Source: Streptomyces sp. NBC_00091
GTDB lineage: Bacteria > Actinomycetota > Actinomycetes > Streptomycetales > Streptomycetaceae
Assembly (NCBI RefSeq): GCF_026343185.1
Contig: NZ_JAPEMA010000001.1
Coordinates: 5,084,001 to 5,148,000, forward strand
Length of the DNA: 64,000 nt
Reading direction: 5' to 3'
Below are positions 1-11,179 of the stretch, piece after piece. The notes below the pieces were generated by a model. It saw only the letters and a list, made by a program, of their open reading frames with translations, was not told where the DNA came from and made no database searches. Within the stretch, counting starts at the first letter, position 1; each line of letters starts with the position of its first letter. The position numbers and the translations under genes are program-made.

Positions 1-708
1 GCGCAGGACCTGGGCAACATGCTGTCGTACGGCGCCCTGCCGCTGTCCTTCCAGGAGGACAGCGTCACCACCGTCACCGCCGCGCTCGGCGGCGAGCAGC
101 TGAAGGCCGGTCTCATCGCCGGCGCCATCGGTCTCGTGCTCGTGGTGATCTACCTGCTGGTGTACTACCGCGGTCTGGCCTTCATCGCCATCGTCAGCCT
201 CCTGGTGTCCGCGATCCTCACGTACACGATCATGGCGCTGCTGGGCAAGGGCATCGGCTTCGCCCTGAACCTGCCCGCCGTCTGCGGCGCGATCGTCGCG
301 ATCGGCATCACGGCCGACTCGTTCATCGTGTACTTCGAACGCATCCGGGACGAGATCCGCGAGGGCCGCACCCTGCGTCCGGCCGTCGAGCGCGCCTGGC
401 CGCGTGCCCGGCGCACCATCCTGGTCTCCGACTTCGTGTCGTTCCTCGCCGCCGCGGTGCTCTTCATCGTCACCGTCGGCAAGGTCCAGGGCTTCGCCTT
501 CACGCTGGGTCTGACGACCCTGCTCGACGTGGTCGTGGTGTTCCTGTTCACCAAGCCCGTCATGACCCTGCTGGCCCGTACGAAGTTCTTCTCCAGCGGG
601 CACCCGTGGTCCGGGCTGGACCCCAAGCGGCTCGGCGCCAAGCCGCCGCTGCGCCGGTCCCGCCGCGGCGCGCCCGTCCCCGCCCCCGTCGACGCAAAGG
701 AGGCGTGA
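1..708 (+). CDS. secD: Protein translocase subunit SecD, C-terminal part (5' end outside window)
   Basis: Partial gene; the reading frame is open from base 1 and stops with TGA at 706-708. SecD pairs with SecF in the membrane complex that uses proton motive force to help SecYEG release exported proteins. Visible is the C-terminal RND-type membrane block: several hydrophobic helices, an ADSFIVYFERIRDE stretch (the conserved family motif after a transmembrane helix), then a basic, Pro/Ala-rich cytosolic tail. secF starts 3 bp after the stop, so the two are co-transcribed. The periplasmic-type domains lie upstream of the window. The identification is firm because of motif and order. Confidence 0.96.
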   Translation, partial: AQDLGNMLSYGALPLSFQEDSVTTVTAALGGEQLKAGLIAGAIGLVLVVIYLLVYYRGLAFIAIVSLLVSAILTYTIMALLGKGIGFALNLPAVCGAIVAIGITADSFIVYFERIRDEIREGRTLRPAVERAWPRARRTILVSDFVSFLAAAVLFIVTVGKVQGFAFTLGLTTLLDVVVVFLFTKPVMTLLARTKFFSSGHPWSGLDPKRLGAKPPLRRSRRGAPVPAPVDAKEA

Positions 709-711
709 GAG

Positions 712-1770
712 ATGTCGAAGCTGGGAGATCTCGGCGCCAGGCTGTACCGCGGTGAGGTCGGCTACGACTTCGTCGGCAAGCGCTTTCTCTGGTACGGCGT
801 TTCCATCCTGATCACCATCACGGCGATCGTGGCGCTCGCTGTCCAGGGCCTCAACATGGGCATCGAGTTCAAGGGCGGCGCCGTCTTCACGACGCCGAAG
901 ACGGCCGTCTCGGTCGCCAAGGCGACGGAGGACGCGGAGAAGGCCTCCGGGCACGACGCGATCGTCCAGGCGCTGGGCACCGGCGGACTGCGCATCCAGA
1001 TCTCCGGTCTGGACACCGACTCCGCCGCCTCCGTCAAGAAGCAGCTCGCGGCCGACCTCAAGGTCACCGAGACCCAGATCAACGCCGACCTGGTCGGCCC
1101 GAGCTGGGGCGAGCAGATCGCGAACAAGGCCTGGACCGGCCTCGGCGTCTTCATGGTCCTCGTGGTGATCTACCTCGCCATCGCCTTCGAGTGGCGGATG
1201 GCGGTCGCCGCGCTGATCGCGCTGATCCACGACCTCACCATCACCGTCGGCGTGTACGCGCTGGTCGGCTTCGAGGTCACCCCGGGCACCGTGATCGGTC
1301 TGCTCACCATCCTCGGTTACTCCCTCTACGACACCGTCGTCGTCTTCGACGGTCTCAAGGAGGGCTCGAAGGACATCACGAAGCAGACCCGCTACACCTT
1401 CAGCGAGATCGCCAACCGCAGCATCAACGGCACGCTGGTCCGCTCGATCAACACCACCGTCGTCGCCCTGCTCCCGGTCGCCGGCCTGCTGTTCATCGGC
1501 GGCGGCTTCCTGGGCGCGGGCATGCTCAACGACATCTCGCTGTCGCTGTTCGTCGGCCTCGCGGCCGGTGCGTACTCCTCGATCTTCATCGCGACCCCGC
1601 TGGTCGTGGACCTGAAGGAGCGCGAGCCGGCGATGAAGGCGCTCACCAAGCGGGTGCTCGCGAAGCGGGCGGCCGCGGCCGCGAAGGGCGAGGACGCCGA
1701 CGCGGACACCGACGGGGACGACGGCCCGCAGGTCGTGGCCCAGGGCGGCCAGGGGAGGCGGCGCCGGTGA
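712..1770 (+). CDS. secF: Protein translocase subunit SecF
   Basis: Partner of SecD in proton-driven late steps of Sec export. It has 352 aa, typical for the family. A first transmembrane helix lies at about residues 25-45, an extracytoplasmic domain at about 50-140, then five helices. The hallmark LGYSLYDTVVVFDGLKE motif lies at about residues 200-216. The C-terminal 45 residues are charged, with an Asp-rich and Arg-rich tail. The ATG is preceded by an AGGAGGCGTGAGAG stretch that overlaps the secD stop region. The stop TGA overlaps the GTG of apt by four bases (GTGA), implying translational coupling with the next gene. Confidence 0.97.
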   Translation: MSKLGDLGARLYRGEVGYDFVGKRFLWYGVSILITITAIVALAVQGLNMGIEFKGGAVFTTPKTAVSVAKATEDAEKASGHDAIVQALGTGGLRIQISGLDTDSAASVKKQLAADLKVTETQINADLVGPSWGEQIANKAWTGLGVFMVLVVIYLAIAFEWRMAVAALIALIHDLTITVGVYALVGFEVTPGTVIGLLTILGYSLYDTVVVFDGLKEGSKDITKQTRYTFSEIANRSINGTLVRSINTTVVALLPVAGLLFIGGGFLGAGMLNDISLSLFVGLAAGAYSSIFIATPLVVDLKEREPAMKALTKRVLAKRAAAAAKGEDADADTDGDDGPQVVAQGGQGRRRR

Positions 1771-2321
1771 CCACGGAATCCTCCGCCGAACTCCGCGAGC
1801 TGCTGCTCGGCCGGATCAAGGACGTTCCGGACTACCCGAAGCCGGGTGTGATGTTCAAGGACATCACCCCGCTGCTCGCCGACCCGAAGGCCTTCGCGGC
1901 GCTGACGGAGGCGCTGGTGGAACTGGCCGTCCGGTACGGCGCCACGAAGATCGTCGGACTGGAGGCGCGGGGATTCATCCTCGCGGCCCCGGTCGCGGTA
2001 CAGGCGGGCATCGGCTTCGTCCCCGTACGCAAGGCCGGGAAGCTGCCGGGCGCGACGCTCGCGCAGTCGTACGAGCTGGAGTACGGCACCGCGGAGATCG
2101 AGGTCCACGCGGAGGACCTGTCGGCCGGTGACCGGGTCATGGTCATCGACGACGTCCTGGCGACCGGGGGCACCGCCGAGGCCTCGCTGGAGCTGATCCG
2201 GCGGGCCGGTGCCGAGGTCGCCGGGGTGGCGGTCCTGATGGAGCTGTCGTTCCTGCCGGGGCGTGCCAAGCTCGCCGGTGCGCTGGCGGGGGCCCCGCTG
2301 GATGCGCTGATCGTGGTCTGA
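1767..2321 (+). CDS. apt: Adenine phosphoribosyltransferase
   Basis: Purine salvage enzyme making AMP from adenine and PRPP in the cytosol. The 184-aa protein begins with GTG at 1767, which overlaps the secF stop. The PRPP-binding loop VMVIDDVLATGGTAEA (DD then TGGT) lies at about residues 124-139, and the N-terminal region carries the family PDYPKPGVMFKDITPLL stretch. The secD-secF-apt-relA order is conserved in actinobacteria as I recall it, which supports the start and identity. A long upstream extension of the same frame is open but would lie wholly inside secF, so I rejected it. Confidence 0.96.
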   Translation: MTTESSAELRELLLGRIKDVPDYPKPGVMFKDITPLLADPKAFAALTEALVELAVRYGATKIVGLEARGFILAAPVAVQAGIGFVPVRKAGKLPGATLAQSYELEYGTAEIEVHAEDLSAGDRVMVIDDVLATGGTAEASLELIRRAGAEVAGVAVLMELSFLPGRAKLAGALAGAPLDALIVV

Positions 2322-2417
2322 CCCCTGCTCTGCCGAAGCGGCGGGCGCCTGGGTTTCCCCGGGTGCCCGCCGCTTTCGTGTGCGGCGCCGCTGCCGGGGG
2401 CCAGCCCCCGGATCCCC

Positions 2418-2495
2418 CGCGCCTCAAACGCCGGCGGGGCTGAAAGATCCTGGGGCTCCGCCCCAGACCCCGCGCCTCAATCGCCGGCGGGGCTG
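2418..2495. repeat. Two copies of a Streptomyces-style intergenic repeat module
   Basis: Copy 1 is at 2418-2442 and copy 2 at 2471-2495. They differ at one base in the central CAAACGCC/CAATCGCC and are joined by GCTCCGCCCCAGACCCC. Related copies occur in this window near 26745-26770, 46570-46692 (both orientations) and 57089-57192. Each contains a GCC-GGC core able to form short hairpins. Confidence 0.8.
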
Positions 2496-2623
2496 GATTT
2501 GGCTTAGCCGGGCCAGCACGTGCCGCCTCGCGGGTTGGAGGGGTCCGGGCGGAGCCTGGGGAACAGGGTGGCGGAACCCTCGCTACCATGGGTTATCCGG
2601 ACCTGACCGGGGCCCCGGATCCT

Positions 2624-2644
2624 CCCCCGGACTCCGTCCGGGGG
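2624..2644 (+). repeat. Hairpin repeat in relA 5' leader
   Basis: A perfect 9-bp stem (CCCCCGGAC / GTCCGGGGG) with a TCC loop, ending about 8 bases before the relA ribosome binding site. The same core occurs at 26776-26804 (imperfect) and inside the 57132-57168 terminator, so this is a member of a dispersed hairpin family rather than a relA-specific site. Confidence 0.7.
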
Positions 2645-2663
2645 GACCCCCAGAGGAGCGCTC

Positions 2664-5087
<2,424 letters not shown>

Positions 5088-5119
5088 GGCCACCGCGCCG
5101 GACATCCGGACATCCGGAA

Positions 5120-5162
5120 ATGACGACGGGCGCCACCCCGAGGGGGTGGCGCCCGTCGTCAT
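5120..5162. terminator. Bidirectional terminator, relA / glycosyltransferase gene
   Basis: A perfect 20-bp stem with GAG loop between the convergent ends of relA (5087) and the minus-strand membrane protein gene (5179). No U tract follows on the plus strand. It lies directly between two convergent stops, which supports a shared terminator. It is preceded by a GACATCCGGACATCCGG direct repeat. Confidence 0.85.
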
Positions 5163-5178
5163 GAGGGGGACGGCCGGA

Positions 5179-6429
5179 TCAGGGGCAGCCCCACCAGACG
5201 AAGTTCAGGTTGCCGCCGAAGAGGGCGGAGACGGCGGTGGCGGAACCGATGATCCACACCACAGTGCTCCGGCGGGCCCGGGCGAGGGCCAGCGCGAAGG
5301 GGAACAGCAGCGGGAACGCCGGCATGATGAAGCGCATCTTCGAGAAGTAGAAGCCCGCGCCGCCCAGCGCCATCAGCATGATCATGGCCGCGAAGATCCA
5401 CACGACCATCGGGGGCCGGCGCCTGCGCGTCATCAGGACGAACAGCACCACGGCCGTGACCACCGTCAGCGAGACCACGACGTGGTTGAGGGTGGTGTGC
5501 ACCTCGGTGAAGGTCTTCTTCAGCTCGATGAGGGTGTCGAAGCCGCCGTCGTAGACGGAACCCCAACGGCGCTGGAGCTCGAAGTACCCGTCCCAGCGGC
5601 CGAAGTGCCAGCCCACGTAGCCCACGTACCCGAACCACCCCAGCGGGGCGATCAGCGCGGCCGCCACGATCCGGCCCACGGCCGGACGCTGCGAACGCCG
5701 CTTGCGGCGCCACTGCACGTACTCCCACAGGCCCGCCAGCACCACGGCCGCGACGATCGCCGAACCGGAGGGCCGGGTGGCACCGGCGAAGAAGGCCAGC
5801 ACACCGGCCGTCAGCCAGGACTTCGTCATCACCGCGTACATCGCCCACACCGAAAGGGCGAGGAACAGCGGCTCGGTGTACGCCATCGACTGGACCAGCG
5901 ACGCCGGCACGATCGCGAACAGGGCGCAGGTGAAGAGCGCTACCCGGCGGCCGTAGATCTTGTCGGTGACGGCGAAGATGCCCCAGGCGGCGATCACCGA
6001 CGCGAAGAGCGCCAGCCCCATCGCCACCCAGTTCATGGGCAGATGCGTGACGTACGAGGTCCAGCGGATCAGCATCGGGTAGACGGGGAAGAACGCCATC
6101 TGGCAGCTCGGCCCCGCGAAGGCACAGGGTGAGGGGGTCGCCAGCGGAGTGGTCAGACCGTTCTCGGCGATGTGCAGGTAGTAGACGGCGTCCCAGCGCC
6201 CGCCCAGGATCTCCAGCGGCTGCACACCCTTGCGCTCCGCCCAGAGCGCCATGACGGCGAGTCCGGTGGCACGCAGGGCGATGTGGATCAGCAGCGCTTT
6301 CCGGGCACGCTTCAGATGGGTGAGTACGCGCCGTCCTACGCCCTGGTGCCCCGAGTCCTTCTTGCTGGTGAGCGGCCGGGCAACGAGAAGTGAGTCTGGG
6401 ACATCAGCGCGTATCTGGGTATGCGTCAC
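5179..6429 (-). CDS. PIG-V-like integral membrane mannosyltransferase (GT-C fold)
   Basis: Polytopic membrane protein of about 416 aa. The GGRWDAVYYLHIAENG segment (WD near residues 79-80), FFPVYPMLIRW and QSMAYTEPLFLAL match the GT-C glycosyltransferase family related to GPI mannosyltransferase 2 (PIG-V), which uses polyprenyl-phosphate-linked mannose on the outer membrane face. About ten hydrophobic helices follow. The GTG at 6429 with an AGGA about 6 bases upstream was chosen; the frame stays open to an ATG at 6546, but that extension is poorly hydrophobic and has no ribosome site. It may act in envelope glycolipid or protein O-mannosylation; the acceptor is unknown. It ends at the shared terminator. 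Confidence 0.8.
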   Translation of the reverse strand: MTHTQIRADVPDSLLVARPLTSKKDSGHQGVGRRVLTHLKRARKALLIHIALRATGLAVMALWAERKGVQPLEILGGRWDAVYYLHIAENGLTTPLATPSPCAFAGPSCQMAFFPVYPMLIRWTSYVTHLPMNWVAMGLALFASVIAAWGIFAVTDKIYGRRVALFTCALFAIVPASLVQSMAYTEPLFLALSVWAMYAVMTKSWLTAGVLAFFAGATRPSGSAIVAAVVLAGLWEYVQWRRKRRSQRPAVGRIVAAALIAPLGWFGYVGYVGWHFGRWDGYFELQRRWGSVYDGGFDTLIELKKTFTEVHTTLNHVVVSLTVVTAVVLFVLMTRRRRPPMVVWIFAAMIMLMALGGAGFYFSKMRFIMPAFPLLFPFALALARARRSTVVWIIGSATAVSALFGGNLNFVWWGCP

Positions 6430-6609
6430 ATTCAATCCTGGTCGTTGCCCGACAGAGGGCCGCCGAGGCGGCACCGTACAACGGTACACAGGTGTCAGGT
6501 GCAACCAGCGCGCACCCTGTGTTGAAACCACGTAACGAATAGACACACAAAAAGGACGTGTGCGCGGACGCGCACGAAGATCCCTTGCGGACGGGCCGCC
6601 CCGGAACGG

Positions 6610-6650
6610 CGGATGGGCACCACCGGCACGAAACCGGTGGTGCCCATCCG
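6610..6650 (-). terminator. Terminator of the DUF349 gene
   Basis: A perfect 17-bp stem (CGGATGGGCACCACCGG and its complement) with a 7-base loop, 32 bases past the minus-strand stop at 6682. Confidence 0.85.
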
Positions 6651-6681
6651 TGAAAGCAGTCCGGGAGGCGGGTCCGGAGCG

Positions 6682-7911
6682 TCAGCCGCCGAACTCCTCC
6701 AGGCCCTTCAGCGCCTGGTCCAGCAGGGCCTGGCGGCCCTCAAGCTCCCGGGCCAGCTTGTCGGCCTTGGAGTTGTTGCCGGCCGCGCGCGCCGCGTCGA
6801 TCTGCCCGCGCAGCTTGTCGACGGCCGCCTGCAGCTGCCCCGTCAGACCGGCCGCACGGGCCCGCGCCTCCGGGTTCGTACGCCGCCACTCGCCCTCCTC
6901 GGCCTCCTGGATGGCCCGCTCCACGGCGTGCATCCGGCCCTCGACCTTGGGACGGGCGTCGCGCGGGACGTGGCCGATGGCCTCCCAGCGCTCGTTGATG
7001 GAGCGGAACGCGGCACGGGCCGCCTTCAGGTCCGCCACCGGGACGAGCTTCTCCGCCTCGACGGCCAGCTCCTCCTTCAGCTTCAGGTTCTCGACCTGCT
7101 CGGCGTCGCGCTCCGCGAAGACCTCGCCGCGCGCCGCGAAGAACACGTCCTGCGCGCCGCGGAAACGGTTCCACAGGTCGTCCTCGGACTCGCGCTGCGC
7201 CCGGCCCGCCGCCTTCCAGCTGTCCATCAGCTCGCGGTAGCGGGCGGCCGTCGGACCCCAGTCCGTCGACTTCGACAGCGACTCGGCCTCCGCGACCAGC
7301 TTCTCCTTGGCCTTGCGGGCGTCCTCGCGCTGGGCGTCCAGCGCGGCGAAGTGGGCCTTGCGGCGCTTGGAGAAGGCGGAGCGGGCGTGCGAGAAGCGGT
7401 GCCACAGCTCGTCGTCCGACTTACGGTCGAGCCGGGGCAGGCCCTTCCAGATGTCCACCAGCGCACGCAGCCGCTCACCGGCGCTGCGCCACTGGTCGCT
7501 CTGCGCCAGCTGCTCCGCCTCGGTGACCAGCGCGTCCTTGGCCACCCGGGCCTCGTCCGCCTGCTTGGCCTTCTGGACCTTGCGCTCCTCGCGGCGCGAG
7601 TCCACCGTCGACACCAGCTTGTCGAGCCGGACGCGCAGCGCCGCGAGGTCACCCACGGCGTGGTGCTCGTCCACCTGGGTCCGCAGGTGCTCGATCGCCG
7701 TATGGGCGTCCTTGGCGGACAGATCGGTGGTCCGCACCCGCCGTTCGAGGAGGCCGATCTCGACCACCAAGCCCTCGTACTTGCGCTCGAAGTAGGCCAG
7801 GGCCTCCTCAGGGGTGCCCGCCTGCCACGAGCCGACGACCTGCTCGCCCTCGGAAGTACGCACGTACACGGTGCCGGTCTCGTCGACTCGGCCCCACGGG
7901 TCGCTGCTCAC
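6682..7911 (-). CDS. DUF349 domain protein
   Basis: 409-aa soluble, highly charged protein of unknown biochemical function. At least three helical DUF349-type repeats can be seen, each with a W-x-x-x-G/P ... LW-x-R-F pattern: WKGLPRLDRKSDDELWHRF, WKAAGRAQRESEDDLWNRF, and WEAIGHVPRDARPKVEGRM. The rest is predicted coiled coil. The N-terminus, MSSDPWGRVDETGTVYVRT, is typical of the actinobacterial version. It is monocistronic, with terminators on both sides. Proteins of this family have been linked to nucleic acid or stress physiology, but nothing here fixes a role. Confidence 0.85.
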   Translation of the reverse strand: MSSDPWGRVDETGTVYVRTSEGEQVVGSWQAGTPEEALAYFERKYEGLVVEIGLLERRVRTTDLSAKDAHTAIEHLRTQVDEHHAVGDLAALRVRLDKLVSTVDSRREERKVQKAKQADEARVAKDALVTEAEQLAQSDQWRSAGERLRALVDIWKGLPRLDRKSDDELWHRFSHARSAFSKRRKAHFAALDAQREDARKAKEKLVAEAESLSKSTDWGPTAARYRELMDSWKAAGRAQRESEDDLWNRFRGAQDVFFAARGEVFAERDAEQVENLKLKEELAVEAEKLVPVADLKAARAAFRSINERWEAIGHVPRDARPKVEGRMHAVERAIQEAEEGEWRRTNPEARARAAGLTGQLQAAVDKLRGQIDAARAAGNNSKADKLARELEGRQALLDQALKGLEEFGG

Positions 7912-7927
7912 AGCGCCTCCTCCACCT

Positions 7928-7960
7928 GATGCCCGCCGAGGGGTTCAGCCCCCGGGCATC
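7928..7960 (-). terminator. Terminator of the cyclophilin gene
   Basis: An imperfect hairpin with outer stem GATGCCCG/CGGGCATC and inner GGGG/CCCC, between the cyclophilin stop (8102) and the DUF349 start (7911). A second 8-bp hairpin at 7976-7994 lies just upstream in the transcript. Confidence 0.55.
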
Positions 7961-8101
7961 GTCCACAGTTTCCTGGGGCGGGCAGCGCCCGCCCTGCACA
8001 ACGCCAACATAGGCGACCGCCGGGCCGGCTGTCCGCATCCCGCACGACGGAATATCGACGTACGGGCGGCGGGCCGGCCGGGCCCGGGGCCGCAGTGCCC
8101 G

Positions 8102-8884
8102 TCAGTTCTTCGTGACGGTGCCCTTCTCGATGGTCACGGGGGTCTTGGGGGCGCCGTCCGTGGCTCCGTCGGCGGTCCCCGCCTTGGCCACCTCGTCCAG
8201 GACCTTCAGGCCGGCCGCGTCGATCTTGCCGAAGGGGGTGTAGGACGGGGCGAGCGGGCTGTCCTTGTAGACGAGGAAGAACTGGCTGCCGCCGGTGCCG
8301 GGCTTCCCGGTGTTCGCCATCGCCACCGTGCCGGCCGGGTAGATCACCTGGCCCTGCTCGTTCGGCTTGCCCAGGGAGTCCAGGTTCTCGTCGGGGATGT
8401 TGTACCCGGGGCCGCCCATGCCGGTGCCCTCCGGGTCGCCGCACTGCAGGACGTGGATCCCGCCGGTCACCAGGCGGTGGCACTTGGTCTTGTCGAAGAA
8501 GCCCTTGTCGGCGAGCGACTTGAACGAGTTGACCGTCTGCGGGGTCTTCGCCGCGTCCATCTCGAACGCGACGTCGCCCGCGCTGGTCTTCAGGGCGAAG
8601 GTGTACTTCGCCTTGTCGTCGATCGCCATCGCGGGGGAGGGGGACTTCTTCGGCGTGGGCGCCGACGGGCTCGCCGAGGGGTCCGCCGCCGCGTCGTTCT
8701 CGTCCTTGCCGTCGAAGGCACCGCCCACGACGAGGCCGACCAGCGTGGCGATCACCACGGCCGCGGCCGCGCCGATGACCGCCAGACGCTGCCGCGACTT
8801 GCGGCGGGCCTCCACGCGGCGCTTCTGCTGGCGCTCGTACTTCTCCCTGGCGAGCTGTCGCCGACGCTGATCGCTCGTGACCAC
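8102..8884 (-). CDS. Membrane-anchored peptidyl-prolyl cis-trans isomerase, cyclophilin type
   Basis: Catalyses prolyl isomerisation, probably on the outer face of the membrane. Of 260 aa, residues 1-32 are strongly basic, about 33-55 form a single transmembrane segment, a Ser/Pro/Asp linker runs to about 85, and the rest is a cyclophilin domain. Family residues are visible in CHRLVTGGIHVLQCGDP (the FHR...QGGDP region, with Cys in unusual places), GYNIPDEN and GTGGSQFFLVYKDSPL. The start is GTG at 8884; a second in-frame GTG lies one codon in. It is divergent from the MBL hydrolase gene. Confidence 0.88.
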   Translation of the reverse strand: MVTSDQRRRQLAREKYERQQKRRVEARRKSRQRLAVIGAAAAVVIATLVGLVVGGAFDGKDENDAAADPSASPSAPTPKKSPSPAMAIDDKAKYTFALKTSAGDVAFEMDAAKTPQTVNSFKSLADKGFFDKTKCHRLVTGGIHVLQCGDPEGTGMGGPGYNIPDENLDSLGKPNEQGQVIYPAGTVAMANTGKPGTGGSQFFLVYKDSPLAPSYTPFGKIDAAGLKVLDEVAKAGTADGATDGAPKTPVTIEKGTVTKN

Positions 8885-9036
8885 CGGGTCGTCTCCTTGT
8901 GCGTCTCTGGTACCGCTGTCCGGGCTGGGTTAGGCCGTACCGTATATGGGTTCGCTGTGTAATGAAGGGCGCCGGTAGGCTCTGAGCAGCAGATTCCGAC
9001 CCGCTGCCTCCCGCCGGACGACGATTGAGGACGAAC

Positions 9037-9750
9037 GTGCTGATTGCCGGATTCCCCGCCGGGGCCTGGGGGACCAATTGCTACCTGGTCGCCCCCGCCG
9101 CCGGTGAGGAGTGCGTCATCATCGACCCGGGCCACCAGGCCGCCCAGGGCGTCGAGGAGACGTTGAAGAAGCATCGGCTCAAGCCCGTCGCGGTCGTCCT
9201 CACCCACGGCCACATCGATCATGTGGCCTCGGTGGTCCCGGTGTGCGGAGCACACGACGTACCGGCCTGGATCCACCCCGAGGACCGCTACATGATGAGC
9301 GACCCGGAGAAGGCCCTCGGCCGCTCCATCGGGATGCCGCTCATGGGGGAACTGACCGTGGGGGAGCCGGACGACGTCCGCGAGCTCACCGACGGCAGCA
9401 GCCTGAAGCTGGCCGGGATGGAGTTCTCGGTGGCGCACGCGCCCGGGCATACCAAGGGGTCGGTGACCTTCCGGATGCCCGAGCAGACCGACGTTCCGCC
9501 GGTCTTCTTCTCGGGCGACCTGCTCTTCGCCGGCTCCATCGGACGCACCGACCTGCCCGGCGGCTCCCACGCCGAGATCCTCCAGTCGCTGGCCCGCGTG
9601 TGCCTGCCGCTGGAGGACTCGACGGTGGTGCTGTCCGGCCACGGTCCCCAGACCACCATCGGCCGCGAGCGCACGACCAACCCGTACCTCCGGGAAGTCG
9701 CCGCCGGCCTGGGCGCGGACCCGACCGCCGCCCCACGACGAGGAATGTGA
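9037..9750 (+). CDS. Metallo-beta-lactamase fold hydrolase, glyoxalase II-like
   Basis: 237-aa MBL-fold enzyme. The zinc motif THGHIDH is at about residues 56-62, further ligand regions are HAPGHTKGS and [19 protein letters not shown], and a C-terminal SGHGPQTT loop follows. This subgroup hydrolyses thioesters such as S-lactoyl-thiols, but the substrate here is inferred only. I chose GTG at 9037 because GAGG sits 6 bases upstream; an upstream TTG at 9025 would add four residues and overlaps that site. It lies 10 bp before hisS, so the two probably share a transcript, an arrangement I recall from other Streptomyces. Confidence 0.87.
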   Translation: MLIAGFPAGAWGTNCYLVAPAAGEECVIIDPGHQAAQGVEETLKKHRLKPVAVVLTHGHIDHVASVVPVCGAHDVPAWIHPEDRYMMSDPEKALGRSIGMPLMGELTVGEPDDVRELTDGSSLKLAGMEFSVAHAPGHTKGSVTFRMPEQTDVPPVFFSGDLLFAGSIGRTDLPGGSHAEILQSLARVCLPLEDSTVVLSGHGPQTTIGRERTTNPYLREVAAGLGADPTAAPRRGM

Positions 9751-9760
9751 CGAGAGTTTC

Positions 9761-11020
9761 GTGGCTACTTTCCAGGCCCCCAAGGGCACGTACGACCTGA
9801 TCCCGCCGGTTTCCGTGAAGTACCTGGCGGTGCGCGAGGCCATCTCCGCACCCCTGAGGAACTCCGGCTACGGCTACATCGAGACCCCCGGCTTCGAGGA
9901 CGTCGGCCTCTTCGCCCGCGGCGTCGGCGAGTCCACCGACATCGTCTCCAAGGAGATGTACGCCTTCGAGACCAAGGGCGGCGACCAGCTGGCCCTGCGC
10001 CCCGAGGGCACCGCTTCGGTCCTGCGCGCCGCGCTGGAGGCCAGCCTGCACAAGAAGGGCAACCTGCCGGTCAAGCTCTGGTACTCGGGCTCCTACTACC
10101 GCTACGAGAAGCCGCAGAAGGGCCGCTACCGCCACTTCTCGCAGGTCGGGGCCGAGGCCATCGGCGCCGAGGACCCGGCGCTGGACGCCGAGCTGATCAT
10201 CCTCGCCGACCAGGCGTACCGCTCGCTGGGCCTGCGCAACTTCCGGATCCTGCTGAACTCGCTGGGCGACAAGGAATGCCGTCCGGTGTACCGGGAGGCG
10301 CTGCAGACCTTCCTGGGCGGCCTCGACCTCGACGAGGAGACCGTCCGCCGGGCCGAGATCAACCCGCTGCGCGTCCTCGACGACAAGCGGCCCGAGGTGC
10401 AGAAGCAGCTCGTCGGCGCCCCGGTGCTGCGCGACTACCTGTGCGACGCGTGCAAGGCGTACCACGAGGAGGTCCGGACCCTGGTCACGGCCGCCGGAGT
10501 CGCCTTCGAGGACGACGAGAAGCTCGTGCGCGGCCTCGACTACTACACCCGCACCACCTTCGAGTTCGTCCACGACGGCCTGGGCTCGCAGTCCGCGGTG
10601 GGCGGCGGCGGCCGCTACGACGGCCTGTCCGAGATGATCGGCGGACCGGCGCTGCCGTCGGTCGGCTGGGCGCTCGGCGTGGACCGGACCGTACTCGCCC
10701 TCGAGGCGGAGGGCGTGGAGCTGGACATCCCGGCCTCGACCGCGGTGTTCGCGGTCGCGCTGGGCGAGGCCAAGCCGGCCGTGTTCGGCCTGGTGACCGA
10801 GCTGCGCAAGGCCGGCGTCGCGGCCGACATGTCGTACGGGGGCAAGGGCCTCAAGGGCGCCATGAAGGACGCGAACCGCAGCGGTGCGCGCTTCGCGATC
10901 GTCGCGGGCGACCGCGACCTCGCCGAGGGCGTGGTCCAGCTGAAGGACATGGAGTCCGGCGAGCAGGCCGCCGTGGCGGTCGCGGACGTGGTCGCCGAGA
11001 TCAAGGCCCGCCTGGCCTGA
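9761..11020 (+). CDS. hisS: Histidyl-tRNA synthetase
   Basis: Charges tRNA-His with histidine. The 419-aa class II synthetase shows motif 2 in the [29 protein letters not shown] region, the histidine-binding [13 protein letters not shown] and motif 3 [11 protein letters not shown], then an anticodon-binding domain at the C-terminus. It starts with GTG at 9761 and has only a weak ribosome site, consistent with translation following on from the MBL gene 10 bp upstream. It is followed by a strong hairpin terminator. Confidence 0.97.
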   Translation: MATFQAPKGTYDLIPPVSVKYLAVREAISAPLRNSGYGYIETPGFEDVGLFARGVGESTDIVSKEMYAFETKGGDQLALRPEGTASVLRAALEASLHKKGNLPVKLWYSGSYYRYEKPQKGRYRHFSQVGAEAIGAEDPALDAELIILADQAYRSLGLRNFRILLNSLGDKECRPVYREALQTFLGGLDLDEETVRRAEINPLRVLDDKRPEVQKQLVGAPVLRDYLCDACKAYHEEVRTLVTAAGVAFEDDEKLVRGLDYYTRTTFEFVHDGLGSQSAVGGGGRYDGLSEMIGGPALPSVGWALGVDRTVLALEAEGVELDIPASTAVFAVALGEAKPAVFGLVTELRKAGVAADMSYGGKGLKGAMKDANRSGARFAIVAGDRDLAEGVVQLKDMESGEQAAVAVADVVAEIKARLA

Positions 11021-11034
11021 GCTGACGGCGGGTG

Positions 11035-11062
11035 AGGGGCGGGGGAGGCTTCCCCCGCCCCT
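11035..11062 (+). terminator. Terminator of hisS
   Basis: A perfect 12-bp stem (AGGGGCGGGGGA and complement) with a GGCT loop, 14 bases after the hisS stop, followed by TCCTCGTC. Confidence 0.85.
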
Positions 11063-11068
11063 TCCTCG

Positions 11069-11100
11069 TCTGCGTCCTTATCTGCGTCCTTATCTGCATC
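11069..11100. repeat. 12-bp tandem repeat upstream of the VKOR-like gene
   Basis: The unit TCTGCGTCCTTA occurs twice in tandem and is followed by the start of a third copy (TCTGCATC). It is AT-richer than the surroundings and sits between the hisS terminator and the VKOR-like gene. Confidence 0.75.
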
Positions 11101-11179
11101 GAACGGATGGCGGACGCTCCGGTACGGCACAATGGCCCCTGCTTGATGACCTTGCACATGCTGAGCGGGCGGGATCGGG

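Larger units (their letters stand above)
2322..2663. other. 342-bp apt-relA spacer holding dispersed repeats
   Basis: No gene is supported here. The stretch holds two direct copies of a module reading CGCGCCTCAAACGCCGGCGG and onward, at 2418-2442 and 2471-2495. It also holds a 9-bp-stem hairpin at 2624-2644 and the relA Shine-Dalgarno sequence at about 2652-2658. A possible -10 (TACCAT, 2584-2589) has no convincing -35. The open frames crossing it have repeat-like Pro/Arg composition and are not credible proteins. Confidence 0.7.

Noticed and set aside
6486..6522. ACACAGG ... CCTGTGT inverted repeat upstream of the PIG-V-like gene
   Set aside because: Seven-bp arms with a 23-base gap; too weak to claim as a site.
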